Of a stretch of 58,396 bases of DNA, positions 49,413 through 57,837 are shown piece after piece. Position 1 is the first letter of the stretch, and every line of letters starts with the position of its first letter. The DNA is from Thermoflexales bacterium (GTDB lineage: Bacteria; Chloroflexota; Anaerolineae; J036; Brachytrichaceae). Position numbers and translations under genes: made by a program. The stretch is from contig JANWVJ010000004.1 in NCBI GenBank assembly GCA_025056895.1, positions 1 to 58,396 on the forward strand. The letters are read 5' to 3'. Under the pieces are notes generated by a model. The model had not been told where the DNA came from. It searched no databases and worked only from the letters and a program-made list of their open reading frames with translations.

Positions 49413-49495
49413 GCGCTTATGCACAGTTGACGCGACTATTGTTAAAATTCGATTTAACTCGCGCTTCAGATACACACCGCAGGTTAGGAGGAATC

Positions 49496-50641
49496 ATGGC
49501 AAGGCACGTAGGCCGGCTGGATTGGTTCGGCGCGTATGGGTTCATCTACCACCTAGATGGCAGACTGGCCGCACGCGTGGATCGTTCAGGGTTTGACGGG
49601 AAGGTCAGCGCCGGCGTACTGCACAAGTCGATCGTGGCCTTTTCCGCAAGCCGCGCGCCCGGTCACACCCATCCCCTCGCACATGACGTTAAGCTGCTCA
49701 GCGACGAAACCGACCCCGCGCTGTTACGAGCGTGCTTCGAAAGCCATAATACCGACATCTGGCCGTTGGTGGCTACACGCTATTTATCTTCGCTGCCGGA
49801 AAGAGAGGCGCTCGAAGTCATCCGAGGCAAGCTGGCTCAGATCGACGATCCGCTGGTGCTGCTCTATCGCATTCCGCCGCGTGTCTTGCTGTTGCCCGAA
49901 GCGCGTGATGTACGTGAACGGTTTCCGCTCGAAGATCGGGTGGCGTTGTACGAGTCTTTTCTCGACCTGGCGCCCTTTCGAGAAGAGGTCATCGCTTGCC
50001 TATCCCAGAAACCATCAAACAGCCATAATCGATTGTGGCGTCGCTTGCTGGCCGATGAACATGACTTAGAACGCTTGCGACAACACTTTCTGAGCCCAAT
50101 AGCCGGCGAATGGCAGGCTGTCGCTTCGCGCTACCTGGCTAAACTGTCGCCGCAAGAGGCGCTGGCCGTCATCCGCACCAAGCTGGAAGTGGTGCACAAA
50201 GCGTCTATCTTGTTGCCTTACGTGCCGGCAGCCGTGTTGAAGCTGCCCGAGGCCCGCGACGTGCGAATTGGCTTGCCGGCCGGCAAGCGCCTCAAGCTGC
50301 TTGCCGGTTTCGAGAACCTCGACGCCTATACCGATGAAATCATCCAAACACTGGCCAGAGCTTCTGCCGAATCGGCAGCCGCTTTCTGGAAAGAAGCGGC
50401 TCCGCGCCTAACCCCCGGCAGCGCACTCTATGCTCTAGCGCCTGCTGCTCCGCTCGGCACGGCTGCTTCTGAGGCCATACAACCCGTCGTACATCCTATT
50501 GATTTTGAAACACAACACGCAGAGGATGAGTCAATCGGCACAGCAACGGCCGAGGACAACGGGCACGGCGCCGCTAAGGCGTTGACGGCGGCAGCCGATC
50601 CGTTAAATCCACCCACTCTGCCGGCGCAGCCGCTGGGCTAG
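49496..50641 (+). CDS. Unrecognised protein: cold-shock-like N-terminus plus two 117-residue repeats
   Basis: I do not recognise this 381-residue protein. Residues 5-50 resemble a cold-shock/OB fold: GRLDWFGAYGFI, then after a loop GVLHKSIVAF, in the order of the RNP1 and F-V-H regions of cold-shock proteins. Residues 70-186 and 187-303 align without gaps as a direct repeat, with 43 identities in the first 100 positions by hand count. Both contain RYL-x2-L-x3-EAL-x-VI-R-x-KL and an identical LPEARDVR octamer. The last ~75 residues are acidic and low-complexity. The ATG at 49496 has AGGAGGAA before it, whereas the frame extends far upstream inside the MFS gene without a start signal. It overlaps the convergent glycosyltransferase gene by 68 bases. 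An RNA- or DNA-binding role is a guess from the N-terminus. Confidence 0.75.
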   Translation: MARHVGRLDWFGAYGFIYHLDGRLAARVDRSGFDGKVSAGVLHKSIVAFSASRAPGHTHPLAHDVKLLSDETDPALLRACFESHNTDIWPLVATRYLSSLPEREALEVIRGKLAQIDDPLVLLYRIPPRVLLLPEARDVRERFPLEDRVALYESFLDLAPFREEVIACLSQKPSNSHNRLWRRLLADEHDLERLRQHFLSPIAGEWQAVASRYLAKLSPQEALAVIRTKLEVVHKASILLPYVPAAVLKLPEARDVRIGLPAGKRLKLLAGFENLDAYTDEIIQTLARASAESAAAFWKEAAPRLTPGSALYALAPAAPLGTAASEAIQPVVHPIDFETQHAEDESIGTATAEDNGHGAAKALTAAADPLNPPTLPAQPLG

Positions 50642-52682
50642 AGGCAGACTGCACCTGTAAACGCCGGCCGTCTGTACGCCGATACATGCCGACCCGCAGG
50701 ACGTCCCCGGCTTGCCGGCCACCTGGCACGGTGACCGGATGTGGATCAACAATCACATCACCGCTGCGCCAAACAGGCAGCGGCAGGTAGCCTTCTGCCG
50801 GGCTGCTGTCATGCTGGGCGATCAGTTGCCCATCGCGCAGCCAATGCACAAATACCGCCAAGTCTTCGGGCACAGGCTGCATCGCACGCCAACGCAGCGT
50901 GATGGTGTAGGTTGCGGCGCCGTTGGCCGGCGGCGCCACATGCGCGTCTTGAAGCACGATTCCTTGCTCAAACTGAGCGAGGGGAGGTTCTTCTCCACCT
51001 GACCGGGGCGCCGCATGCACAGCGATAAACGCGCGGCGCGGCGTCGAGTCGAGATCGCCTTGCGCGAATGGGCCGATCTGAATAGAAAGCTCGCTGTTGG
51101 GCGGCAAGGCCTGCCTCAACATCGACCAGTCGTGATTGGGATCAACCAGCAACACAATCGGCCGGTTGCGGGGGGCGTCAGGGGGCAGGTCAGATGTCAC
51201 AATCTTTATCAGGCCGGCTTCTACCGCCGGCGACAGAAACAGCAATGTCGGATTGTTGGTTGCCAGTCGCGCATCGAGCCACACCTGTCCGGCGCCGTAG
51301 CGTTCAACCGAAGCATTGACCGCGCGCCCTAACTGCACATTACTGTCTTCGAGCCAGTATGCCGTCATCGGATGGCGGACGTAAACGCCAAAGTAGTCGC
51401 CGGCTGCCTGCAACCCGCTCAAGATAAGGGCGAGGCTGGCCAGCACAGCCGGCGGACTGATAAGGCGTTGCAAACGAGCCGGATAAAGATTGAGCAAGCC
51501 GCGCCGCGAAAGCCAACGCAAAGTCGTCTCCAGACCGCTCGCCGCCAGAATGCATACGGCCGGCAACGCTCCAATAGCGCGCAAAAAGTGTGGCGCATCT
51601 TCGGCCAACACGGTCGGCATCAGAAAGATCACCAGCCAAAGCAACACCCACACAGAAGCCGCTGCCTCCCACGCCGAAGCCGGTGACATACCATGCGCCA
51701 AGCCTTGGGCAGCACGCACCCCACGCAGCGCGCGCCAGACGCAGATAACCAAGCCAACAAGGAAAGCCGCTGCGGGCCAATCGGGATAGACCGGGCGCAG
51801 AGAGAGATTGTGTCGCCAGATGCGATCGCCTTGCCAGGCGATCATCCCAACAGTCTTCAGGATGTTGCCGAGCAAGGCGCCGAGCAAATCGCCCTGGTTG
51901 ATCTGTGAACTGAGAACAGAAACTTGTCCGGCGCGGGTGAAGTACACATCTGGATGGCGCGCCAACCAAATGAGCAACGGCAGCAGAGTGACCACTGCGC
52001 CGGCGAAGAAGGCAAGCCACGCGCGGCGTGAAGCAGGCAGAGCGACTTTCAAGGCCGGCACGAGAGCAGCAAGACCGACAAACCCGATGAACAACAGGGC
52101 AATCAACTGGCCCGACGTATACGTGTAAAAAGTCAATCCGAACGCGGCTCCGGCACACACAGCCAACCCGTGGCGGCTTGCCCCACTGCGCAGCCAGGCC
52201 GCAAACAACGCTGCCGCAACGCATAACCAAAACGGCAGCAGGATCGCCCGGAAAGCAACACGGCTGATCGCCAAATGCCAGAAAGTCACAGACAAGATCG
52301 CCGCAGCGAGCACACCCGTGCGATGTGAGAACAAAGCACGGCCGGCCGCATAGATGGCGATCAGCGTCACGACGCCGGTTAACGCAGACACGATGCGCAA
52401 GGCCTCCGGTGTGCGGCCAAGTACGGCGATGGATGCGGACAGCAAGTACATGAACATGCCTTCGCGCCCGTTGTTCGCCGTGAAATACAGAGCCAATCGG
52501 CCACGCAAGACATTCAGCGCATCGAGACCGTAAAACCCCTCATCGCGGTATAGGCCGGGCGGCAGATCGCCGATGTCAACGAGACGCAACGCTGCGCCGG
52601 CAAGAACGACAAGCAATAAGGGCAACCAATCTCGCCAACGCGACAACCAAAACGGGGGGTGACGCGAGTAGGCCGTACCCAT
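50574..52682 (-). CDS. GT39-like membrane glycosyltransferase (ArnT/PMT type)
   Basis: The 702-residue protein has about 10-12 membrane helices in its first two thirds. The first extracytoplasmic loop has the Asp-containing motif GDLPPGLYRDEGFYGLDALN that suits dolichyl-phosphate-sugar dependent GT-C enzymes. The C-terminal ~200 residues are a soluble, extracytoplasmic domain with beta-rich sequence. Substrates are unknown; surface glycan or protein glycosylation is likely. No ribosome binding site precedes the ATG, but TGATACAAT ends eight bases before it, suggesting a leaderless message. Its 3' end overlaps the duplicated cold-shock-like gene. Confidence 0.8.
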   Translation of the reverse strand: MGTAYSRHPPFWLSRWRDWLPLLLVVLAGAALRLVDIGDLPPGLYRDEGFYGLDALNVLRGRLALYFTANNGREGMFMYLLSASIAVLGRTPEALRIVSALTGVVTLIAIYAAGRALFSHRTGVLAAAILSVTFWHLAISRVAFRAILLPFWLCVAAALFAAWLRSGASRHGLAVCAGAAFGLTFYTYTSGQLIALLFIGFVGLAALVPALKVALPASRRAWLAFFAGAVVTLLPLLIWLARHPDVYFTRAGQVSVLSSQINQGDLLGALLGNILKTVGMIAWQGDRIWRHNLSLRPVYPDWPAAAFLVGLVICVWRALRGVRAAQGLAHGMSPASAWEAAASVWVLLWLVIFLMPTVLAEDAPHFLRAIGALPAVCILAASGLETTLRWLSRRGLLNLYPARLQRLISPPAVLASLALILSGLQAAGDYFGVYVRHPMTAYWLEDSNVQLGRAVNASVERYGAGQVWLDARLATNNPTLLFLSPAVEAGLIKIVTSDLPPDAPRNRPIVLLVDPNHDWSMLRQALPPNSELSIQIGPFAQGDLDSTPRRAFIAVHAAPRSGGEEPPLAQFEQGIVLQDAHVAPPANGAATYTITLRWRAMQPVPEDLAVFVHWLRDGQLIAQHDSSPAEGYLPLPVWRSGDVIVDPHPVTVPGGRQAGDVLRVGMYRRTDGRRLQVQSASSPAAAPAEWVDLTDRLPPSTP

Positions 52683-52690
52683 GCGGGAGG

Positions 52691-52699
52691 ATTGTATCA
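52691..52699 (-). promoter_or_regulatory. Extended -10 promoter of the GT39-like gene (leaderless)
   Basis: On the minus strand the sequence reads TGATACAAT, a TGn extension with a one-mismatch -10. It ends eight bases before the ATG, placing the transcription start at or near the start codon; CCTCCCGC in between is not a ribosome binding site. Confidence 0.55.
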
Positions 52700-52717
52700 G
52701 CGGCGCGAAAATTCAGG

Positions 52718-52723
52718 TATAAT
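52718..52723 (+). promoter_or_regulatory. -10 element of the leader RNA upstream of the EamA gene
   Basis: A perfect TATAAT, about 200 bases before the EamA start codon. A TTGTAT at 52692-52697 is a poor -35 at 20-base spacing. Transcription from about 52730 would run through two hairpins before the gene. Confidence 0.5.
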
Positions 52724-52729
52724 TTGGCC

Positions 52730-52810
52730 AACAAGTCAAGAGCAGTTTCTCCAGGTTGAGAGCCAAACGAGTTGAATCTCGTTTGGCGTTCTTTGTTTTT
52801 CAGCCTGGAT
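52730..52810 (+). ncRNA. Possible small RNA or structured leader before the EamA gene
   Basis: TCCAGGTTG (52750-52758) can pair with CAGCCTGGA (52801-52809), enclosing an inner perfect stem GCCAAACGAG/CTCGTTTGGC (52762-52771, 52778-52787). The inner stem is followed by GTTCTTTGTTTTT, a rho-independent terminator. The RNA could be a ~70-nt transcript or a regulatory leader with alternative folds. I do not recognise a known riboswitch class. Confidence 0.45.
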
Positions 52811-52827
52811 GCATGAGTCCTCCTCGC

Positions 52828-52864
52828 AGAGGCCGGTTGCGTTGCTGCGCAACCGGCCTCTTTT
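52828..52864 (+). terminator. Second terminator hairpin before the EamA gene
   Basis: AGAGGCCGGTTGCG (52828-52841) and CGCAACCGGCCTCT (52848-52861) form a perfect 14-bp stem with a six-base loop followed by TTTTCGTT. It lies 55 bases before the EamA start codon, where it must be bypassed or read through for expression. Confidence 0.85.
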
Positions 52865-52918
52865 CGTTGGTGGACATGCCAAGCCGAGATCGAAAGCAAG
52901 AGGTTGAAGCGCAGCGCC

Positions 52919-53863
52919 ATGAATCACAAATCATTCATTGCCGACGTATCGATGCTGGGAATTGCCATCATCTGGGGCTTCACTTTCCCGATGGTGAAAG
53001 ACGCTGTAACAGGCTTTCCGGTGTATTCATTCCTCGCGTTGCGCTTTGCTCTGGCGTCCATAGCCCTACTGGCGCTGACGTGGCGCCTGTTGCGCACGGT
53101 GCCGTTGAAGTGGGCCGTGTTTGCACTGGGCGCCGGGCTGGTGAACTTTGCCGGCTTTGCGTTGCAAACCTTTGGCCTGCAGACCATCTCGCCGGGCCGC
53201 GCCGCCTTCATCACCGGTCTATACGGCGCAATCGTGCCCTTCATGCTGGCCTTTATGGGCCGAGGGCGCATCACCCGGCCGGTGTGGGTTGCGATCATGC
53301 TTTCCGTGTTGGGATTGACCTGCCTGTTCTGGCAAGACTTGACCCTAAGCATCGCCAGCGGCGACGCGCTGGTGATGCTGTGCGCAGTAGCGTTTGCGCT
53401 GCAAATCGTCATGGTCGGCCAATTCCCCAAGTCGATCGACCCGCGGCCGTTGGCCACATTGCAGTCGATCGCCTGCTTCGGCGGAGCGGCTGTATTCGCC
53501 ATGATCAACGATGGTGTACTGGTCTCCCCGCCGGCATTGCCGATGAACACGTTAGGGGCAGCAGCGTTTACCGCCATCTTTGCAACGGCACTGGCCCTGT
53601 TGGTGCAAACATGGGCGCAGCGGCACACCCCCACTTCTCACGCCGCGTTGATTTTTTGCACCGAGCCGGTGTGGGGCGCCCTCGCCGGCCTGACGCTGTT
53701 CGGTGAGGTGTTCACTCCGCTAGCCGTGCTAGGCTGCACATTTATGCTGCTCGGCATGATGATGCCCGACTTGAGCGGCATTGTGCGCGAGGCTTTGCAA
53801 CGGCGCGCGCTGCGCCCGCAGAGCCAACCGGCCGCCCCGCCGTTCGGCTTGCCGGCGCGATAG
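52919..53863 (+). CDS. EamA/DMT-family transporter
   Basis: The 314-residue protein has ten hydrophobic helices in two related halves, the layout of the drug/metabolite transporter superfamily. AIIWGFTFPMVKDA opens the first EamA domain and the second half ends with FCTEPVWGALAGLTLFGE, a well conserved DMT motif. Substrates are often amino acids, nucleosides or drugs; the sequence does not decide. The ATG at 52919 has only an AAGAGG 14 bases upstream; a TTG at 52904 directly follows that element. Tandem terminator hairpins upstream suggest regulated expression. Confidence 0.87.
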   Translation: MNHKSFIADVSMLGIAIIWGFTFPMVKDAVTGFPVYSFLALRFALASIALLALTWRLLRTVPLKWAVFALGAGLVNFAGFALQTFGLQTISPGRAAFITGLYGAIVPFMLAFMGRGRITRPVWVAIMLSVLGLTCLFWQDLTLSIASGDALVMLCAVAFALQIVMVGQFPKSIDPRPLATLQSIACFGGAAVFAMINDGVLVSPPALPMNTLGAAAFTAIFATALALLVQTWAQRHTPTSHAALIFCTEPVWGALAGLTLFGEVFTPLAVLGCTFMLLGMMMPDLSGIVREALQRRALRPQSQPAAPPFGLPAR

Positions 53864-53902
53864 TTTAACGCCCTTCGTTCACCCCTTACTAGCCCTATTG
53901 TC

Positions 53903-53940
53903 CTGCGCCCTGCCAGAGCCGGGCAGGGCGCAGCTCTTGC
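53903..53940 (+). terminator. Hairpin terminator after the EamA gene
   Basis: CTGCGCCCTGCC (53903-53914) pairs with GGCAGGGCGCAG (53922-53933) around a seven-base loop, followed by a weak CTCTTGC tail. Confidence 0.55.
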
Positions 53941-54083
53941 AGCAGCCTACGGCAGTGCGATTGCCCGATCATTGTGCATCATGCTGATCGGGTTGCTTGG
54001 CCGAGCAGTAGATTGACCCCATCGCCATCAGAAGCAGGGCAGAAAACGCTTAAACCTGCCCGTCATAATCATCCGAAAGCGTG

Positions 54084-54089
54084 TAGAAT
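54084..54089 (+). promoter_or_regulatory. -10 element of the FHA regulator gene (probably leaderless)
   Basis: TAGAAT ends six bases before the ATG, so transcription would start at the start codon itself. No ribosome binding site is present. Confidence 0.5.
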
Positions 54090-54095
54090 CAGAGC

Positions 54096-54839
54096 ATGGA
54101 TACGCCACGCGAATCGGTCACTCCTACGCTGGCAGCAATTTTGCAAGCCACGCATCAAACCGACCAGCGCATTATGCTGCGCGCGCCAACCGTACGGATT
54201 GGGCGTGGCGTCACCGGACCTTATGACATCATAATCCAGCCGGATGATCTGTCCGTTTCACGCGAACATGCGTATCTGGTGCTGGAAACAAACTATTGGG
54301 TGTTTCAGGATACCAGCCGCAACGGCAGCTATGTCAACGGCCATTTGTTTAGGGGGCAACGCGTCGTTTTAAAGCCGGGAGATCGCATTCAGATCGGTAA
54401 AACGTTTGACTACACGTTTAAGGTGATCAGCCCGACGCACGAAATGGATTTTGGGCCGGCTGAGCCGCCTCAGCCGGTGTCTGGCAGTACGGAGTCGCCG
54501 CCGAGCAAAGTTGGCCTTTGGGTCAGCCCAAGTGCAGCAATTTGGCGAGATGGAGTGATGTTGCCGACCATGCTGTCGCGCACCGAGTATCGGTTGATCA
54601 AGTACCTGAATCGTCGCCCTGGAGACGTGTGCGACTACGATTCCGTGATTCGCGCGGTGTGGGGCAGCTTACGTGATAAAGACAGCTTGCACGAGCTGAT
54701 CTACCGCGTGCGGCGCAAGATTGAACCGGACCCGTCGTCTCCACGCTACCTAATCATACGTCCTGGCATTGGAGTGGTGTTCTTTCCACAGGGAGTTGAG
54801 TCGGTCTCCCTAGACGCTGTTTCGACAGACGGTACATGA
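54096..54839 (+). CDS. FHA domain/winged-helix DNA-binding regulator
   Basis: This 247-residue protein joins a forkhead-associated domain (about 32-110) to an OmpR/PhoB-type winged helix (about 150-235). The FHA core is intact: GR at 36-37, SVSREH at 53-58 and TSRNGSYVNG at 73-82, the residues that bind phosphothreonine. The winged helix shows LSRTEYRLIKYL and HELIYRVRRKIEPDP, typical of Trans_reg_C. There is no receiver domain, so input is likely from a Ser/Thr kinase rather than a histidine kinase. It converges with mgtC; no kinase gene is adjacent. Confidence 0.9.
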   Translation: MDTPRESVTPTLAAILQATHQTDQRIMLRAPTVRIGRGVTGPYDIIIQPDDLSVSREHAYLVLETNYWVFQDTSRNGSYVNGHLFRGQRVVLKPGDRIQIGKTFDYTFKVISPTHEMDFGPAEPPQPVSGSTESPPSKVGLWVSPSAAIWRDGVMLPTMLSRTEYRLIKYLNRRPGDVCDYDSVIRAVWGSLRDKDSLHELIYRVRRKIEPDPSSPRYLIIRPGIGVVFFPQGVESVSLDAVSTDGT

Positions 54840-54864
54840 AAGCAACTAATGACGAACGGCGCGC

Positions 54865-55551
54865 CTACTCCCATTTGACGCGCACGACGTGAGGCCGGCG
54901 GGCGAGATGGCTCACCAAGCGCTGCGAAATTTCGCCGGCGCGTCGCTGTTTGAACTCCAGATCGAACTTCAGGCTGCGTTGTTGTAACTGCAAGTCATAT
55001 TCCAGTTCGATGTGCAGGACGCGCACGCCAAACGCTTCGATTTCGCGACGAATGGCCTCACTTGACGTGTCGTCGCTCAACGTCGTTGTAATCGATAAGG
55101 CGGCGTAGCGCTCGATGCCAATTAGTCGGTCAAACCAGGGCAACGACAGTACGACCACCAACGCCACCCCCAGGCCGATTAGGCCGAGAACGAGGTAGCC
55201 GCTGCCATAGGCGAGGCCTAAAATGGTGACATACCACAACACAGCGGCAGTGGTCAGGCCGCGCACTACATTGCCCTGACGGAGAATCGTGCCGGCCCCC
55301 AGAAAGCCCATACCGGTCAGCACACCGGCCGCCAAACGAGCCGGATCGGGGCGCCAGGCAACGGGCAGTGTGGCTGCACTGACATACCAAAACTCAGAAA
55401 GCACGGCAGCTATAGCTGCTGCCACACATACCAGCGTCGTTGTGCGCAGGCCGGCCGGCCGACCTCGGCTTTCGCGCTCCAATCCTAGAATCAGGCCGGT
55501 GGCCAAGGCGGCCCCAATCCGCACCAGGACTGTGTCAACAGAGAGCGGCAT
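54865..55551 (-). CDS. mgtC: MgtC/SapB family membrane protein
   Basis: The protein of about 228 residues has five helices with the family signature GLILGLERESRGRPAGLRT near residue 20, MGFLGAGTILRQGNVVRGLTTAA, and a C-terminal ACT-like soluble domain (about 150-228). MgtC proteins act in magnesium limitation and in control of membrane potential or ATP synthase in other bacteria. The ATG at 55551 begins the conserved N-terminus; a TTG 21 bases upstream is also open. It ends 25 bases from the FHA regulator and follows RNase J on the same strand by 37 bases. Confidence 0.88.
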   Translation of the reverse strand: MPLSVDTVLVRIGAALATGLILGLERESRGRPAGLRTTTLVCVAAAIAAVLSEFWYVSAATLPVAWRPDPARLAAGVLTGMGFLGAGTILRQGNVVRGLTTAAVLWYVTILGLAYGSGYLVLGLIGLGVALVVVLSLPWFDRLIGIERYAALSITTTLSDDTSSEAIRREIEAFGVRVLHIELEYDLQLQQRSLKFDLEFKQRRAGEISQRLVSHLARRPHVVRVKWE

Positions 55552-55588
55552 GGCACACACCCGACTCGTCAAAGCGGAAGGGAGTGAC

Positions 55589-57238
55589 TTACGCCACCAC
55601 CGGGATCACCATCGGCCGGCGGCGCGTTTCTGCATACACGAACTTGCTCAGCGCATCTACTGCTTTCTCTTTGAACGCTTCATCAGCGGCTGTGCCGTTT
55701 AGACCTTTCACACTTTCACGTACAGACTGGGCCATGTTGCGGATGAACTCATCCGAATCTTTCATGTAGATGAAACCGCGTGTAATGATCTCCGGATCGT
55801 CAGCCAGCCCACCGTGCGGATCACGGCGCAACACAATCAGGATAAAGCCATCGCGGGCCAACACTTCGCGGTCACGGATGACCACCGGCCCGATATCACC
55901 AACGCCGCTGCCATCGATAAACACGTAGCCGCCTGGAATCCGATCGAGTTTGCGCGCCTTCCCATCACTGAACTCGACTGGCGTGCCATTTTCGACAACG
56001 AACACATGCTCAGGCGGGATGCCGAGTTGTTGCGCCAGCCGGCCATGCGCCATCAACATGCGCAGTTCGCCGTGAACCGGAATGAAGTATTTCGGACGCA
56101 ACAAACTGATAAGCAGCTTCTGCTCCTCCTGCCGCGCATGGCCCGACACGTGCACTTGTGCCAACGGCGAATAGATCACATTCGCACCCCGTTGGAACAG
56201 GCGGTTGATAATTCGATGGACGTATTCCTCATTGCCGGGGATGGGGTGCGCGGACAGCACAATGCTATCGCCGGGCATTGCGTTCAGTAAGGTGTGCCGG
56301 CCCGTTGCCATGCGCCCCAGCACGGCGCTCGGTTCACCTTGCGTGCCGGTAGCCATGATCGTTACTTCATGCACCGGCATCTTCACTGCATCCTCCAGTC
56401 GAACCAGCATCCCATCTGGGATCTCGAGATAGCCCATCTTCTGGGCGATCTTCACGTTGTCCATCATGCTGGCGCCGGCAATCGCCAACTTGCGACCGTA
56501 TATCTCGCTGATGTTCACCACTTGCTGCACACGCGAGATCAGCGAGGCAAAAGTGGCGACAATCACGCGCCCTTCAGCGTCGCGAAAAACATTTTCCAGC
56601 GCCGGCTCGATGTCGCGTTCGCTGGGCGTGATGCCGGGATGCTCGGCATTCGTGCTGTCGGACAGCAACGCGAGTACGCCACGCCCGGCGAATTCGGCCA
56701 GCTTGGCAAAGTCGGGCTTGAGTCCGTCCACCGGGGTATGGTCAAATTTGAAGTCCCCGCTATGCACAATCAATCCAGCCGGCGTGGTAATGCCCAGCCC
56801 CACATTGTCCGGGATGCTGTGGCACATGCGGAAGAACTCCACGCGGAACGGGCCGATGTTCACAACGCCATCGGTCGGCACGGCGTTGATGGTCGTCTTG
56901 TCGAGGACCTTGGCATCTTTGAGCTTGATCTCCAACAGTCCTTTTGTGAGCGGGGTGCAGTAAATCGGCACATTCGGAAAGTCTTTAACCACGTAGGGCA
57001 TTGCGCCGGTGTGGTCTTCGTGGCCGTGGGTGACGATAATCCCGCGCACCCACTCACGCTTCTCTTTCAAGAAAGAATAATCGGGAATCACGGCGTCAAT
57101 GCCGTGCATGTCCGATTCTGGAAACATCAGGCCGCCGTCTACGAGCAAGATGTTCTTGCCGTACTCGTAGGCCATCATATTTTTGCCGACTTCACCCAGC
57201 CCCCCGATCGGAATCCATTTCAGTGATTGGGATGCCAT
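55589..57238 (-). CDS. rnj: Ribonuclease J
   Basis: This 549-residue metallo-beta-lactamase/beta-CASP nuclease combines 5'-3' exonuclease and endonuclease action in mRNA decay and rRNA maturation. The zinc motif is H71-x-H73-x-D75-H76 (VTHGHEDHTG); further ligands lie in HSIPDNVGLG and HSGDFKFDHTP. The beta-CASP motifs (ATGTQGEPSAVLGRM, LSAHPIPGNE) and the HVSGHARQEEQK, IPVHGELRML segments are complete, and the C-terminal domain is present. The ATG at 57238 begins the normal N-terminus although only a distant GAGGAG exists; the frame is open 25 codons further. The leader is long and carries a possible attenuator. Confidence 0.94.
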   Translation of the reverse strand: MASQSLKWIPIGGLGEVGKNMMAYEYGKNILLVDGGLMFPESDMHGIDAVIPDYSFLKEKREWVRGIIVTHGHEDHTGAMPYVVKDFPNVPIYCTPLTKGLLEIKLKDAKVLDKTTINAVPTDGVVNIGPFRVEFFRMCHSIPDNVGLGITTPAGLIVHSGDFKFDHTPVDGLKPDFAKLAEFAGRGVLALLSDSTNAEHPGITPSERDIEPALENVFRDAEGRVIVATFASLISRVQQVVNISEIYGRKLAIAGASMMDNVKIAQKMGYLEIPDGMLVRLEDAVKMPVHEVTIMATGTQGEPSAVLGRMATGRHTLLNAMPGDSIVLSAHPIPGNEEYVHRIINRLFQRGANVIYSPLAQVHVSGHARQEEQKLLISLLRPKYFIPVHGELRMLMAHGRLAQQLGIPPEHVFVVENGTPVEFSDGKARKLDRIPGGYVFIDGSGVGDIGPVVIRDREVLARDGFILIVLRRDPHGGLADDPEIITRGFIYMKDSDEFIRNMAQSVRESVKGLNGTAADEAFKEKAVDALSKFVYAETRRRPMVIPVVA

Positions 57239-57837
57239 GAAAAGAAACGCTATGTGCTCCTCAAACAGGGCGAGCCTGGACTGCCGGTTTACGTGACTCG
57301 GCAGGCGCTCCACCCCTTAGAATGACAGCCGCAAATACAGTGTCTCGGCTGCTTTCATAGGTAGAAATTAAAGCTAAAAATACGCGCAGGGCAGCCGCGC
57401 GCATCAAATTTCATTTGGTGTGTAAAACTGCACACTCCAACCCGATCAGCCAGTATGATTCAGTCTGCGTTAGACGTCGCAGGGAATATACACAAAATCC
57501 TTCACTTGGAACGTGACTATCGCATTATACCCTCTTAGAGAGTGCGGAAGGGCACATTTTTTGTTAGGGCAGCTCGAGCCGCTGCGCAGCGGAGGAACCC
57601 GCGCGCAACACTTGCAAAGCCGGCGTTAGGTAGATATCATCCACGCCGGCTTCGCCGTAGATAGACCGCGACTTCCAGTCGCCTGCTGATCGAGCCGCCG
57701 CTGCTCTTCATTACAACACAACCTGGCTTTCAGAAGCATGTTTAACATCAAGCCAGCACTGCCAGACATGCTGGAGAGCGGTATGATCCTCCACTGTATA
57801 GCACACCTGAACAAGGCGCATCATCTTGGGAAATAGC
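57239..57837. promoter_or_regulatory. Long intergenic region: RNase J leader and citrate synthase upstream region
   Basis: On the minus strand TATAAT at 57524-57529 is the best promoter for RNase J, implying a ~280-nt leader. In it, CGCGC/GCGCG (57383-57387, 57397-57401) form a short stem followed on the minus strand by TATTTTTAG, a weak attenuator-like element at 57374-57401. A separate hairpin, AAGCCGGCGT/ACGCCGGCTT (57617-57626, 57643-57652), lies in the middle without a T-tract. No credible gene is seen here. Confidence 0.45.

Noticed and set aside
49157-49495. Upstream extension of the duplicated cold-shock-like protein
   Set aside because: It lies inside the MFS gene in another frame; AGGAGG marks the later start.
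57626-57814. 62-codon minus-strand frame in the last intergenic region
   Set aside because: No start signal, no recognisable sequence, and it includes half of a hairpin.
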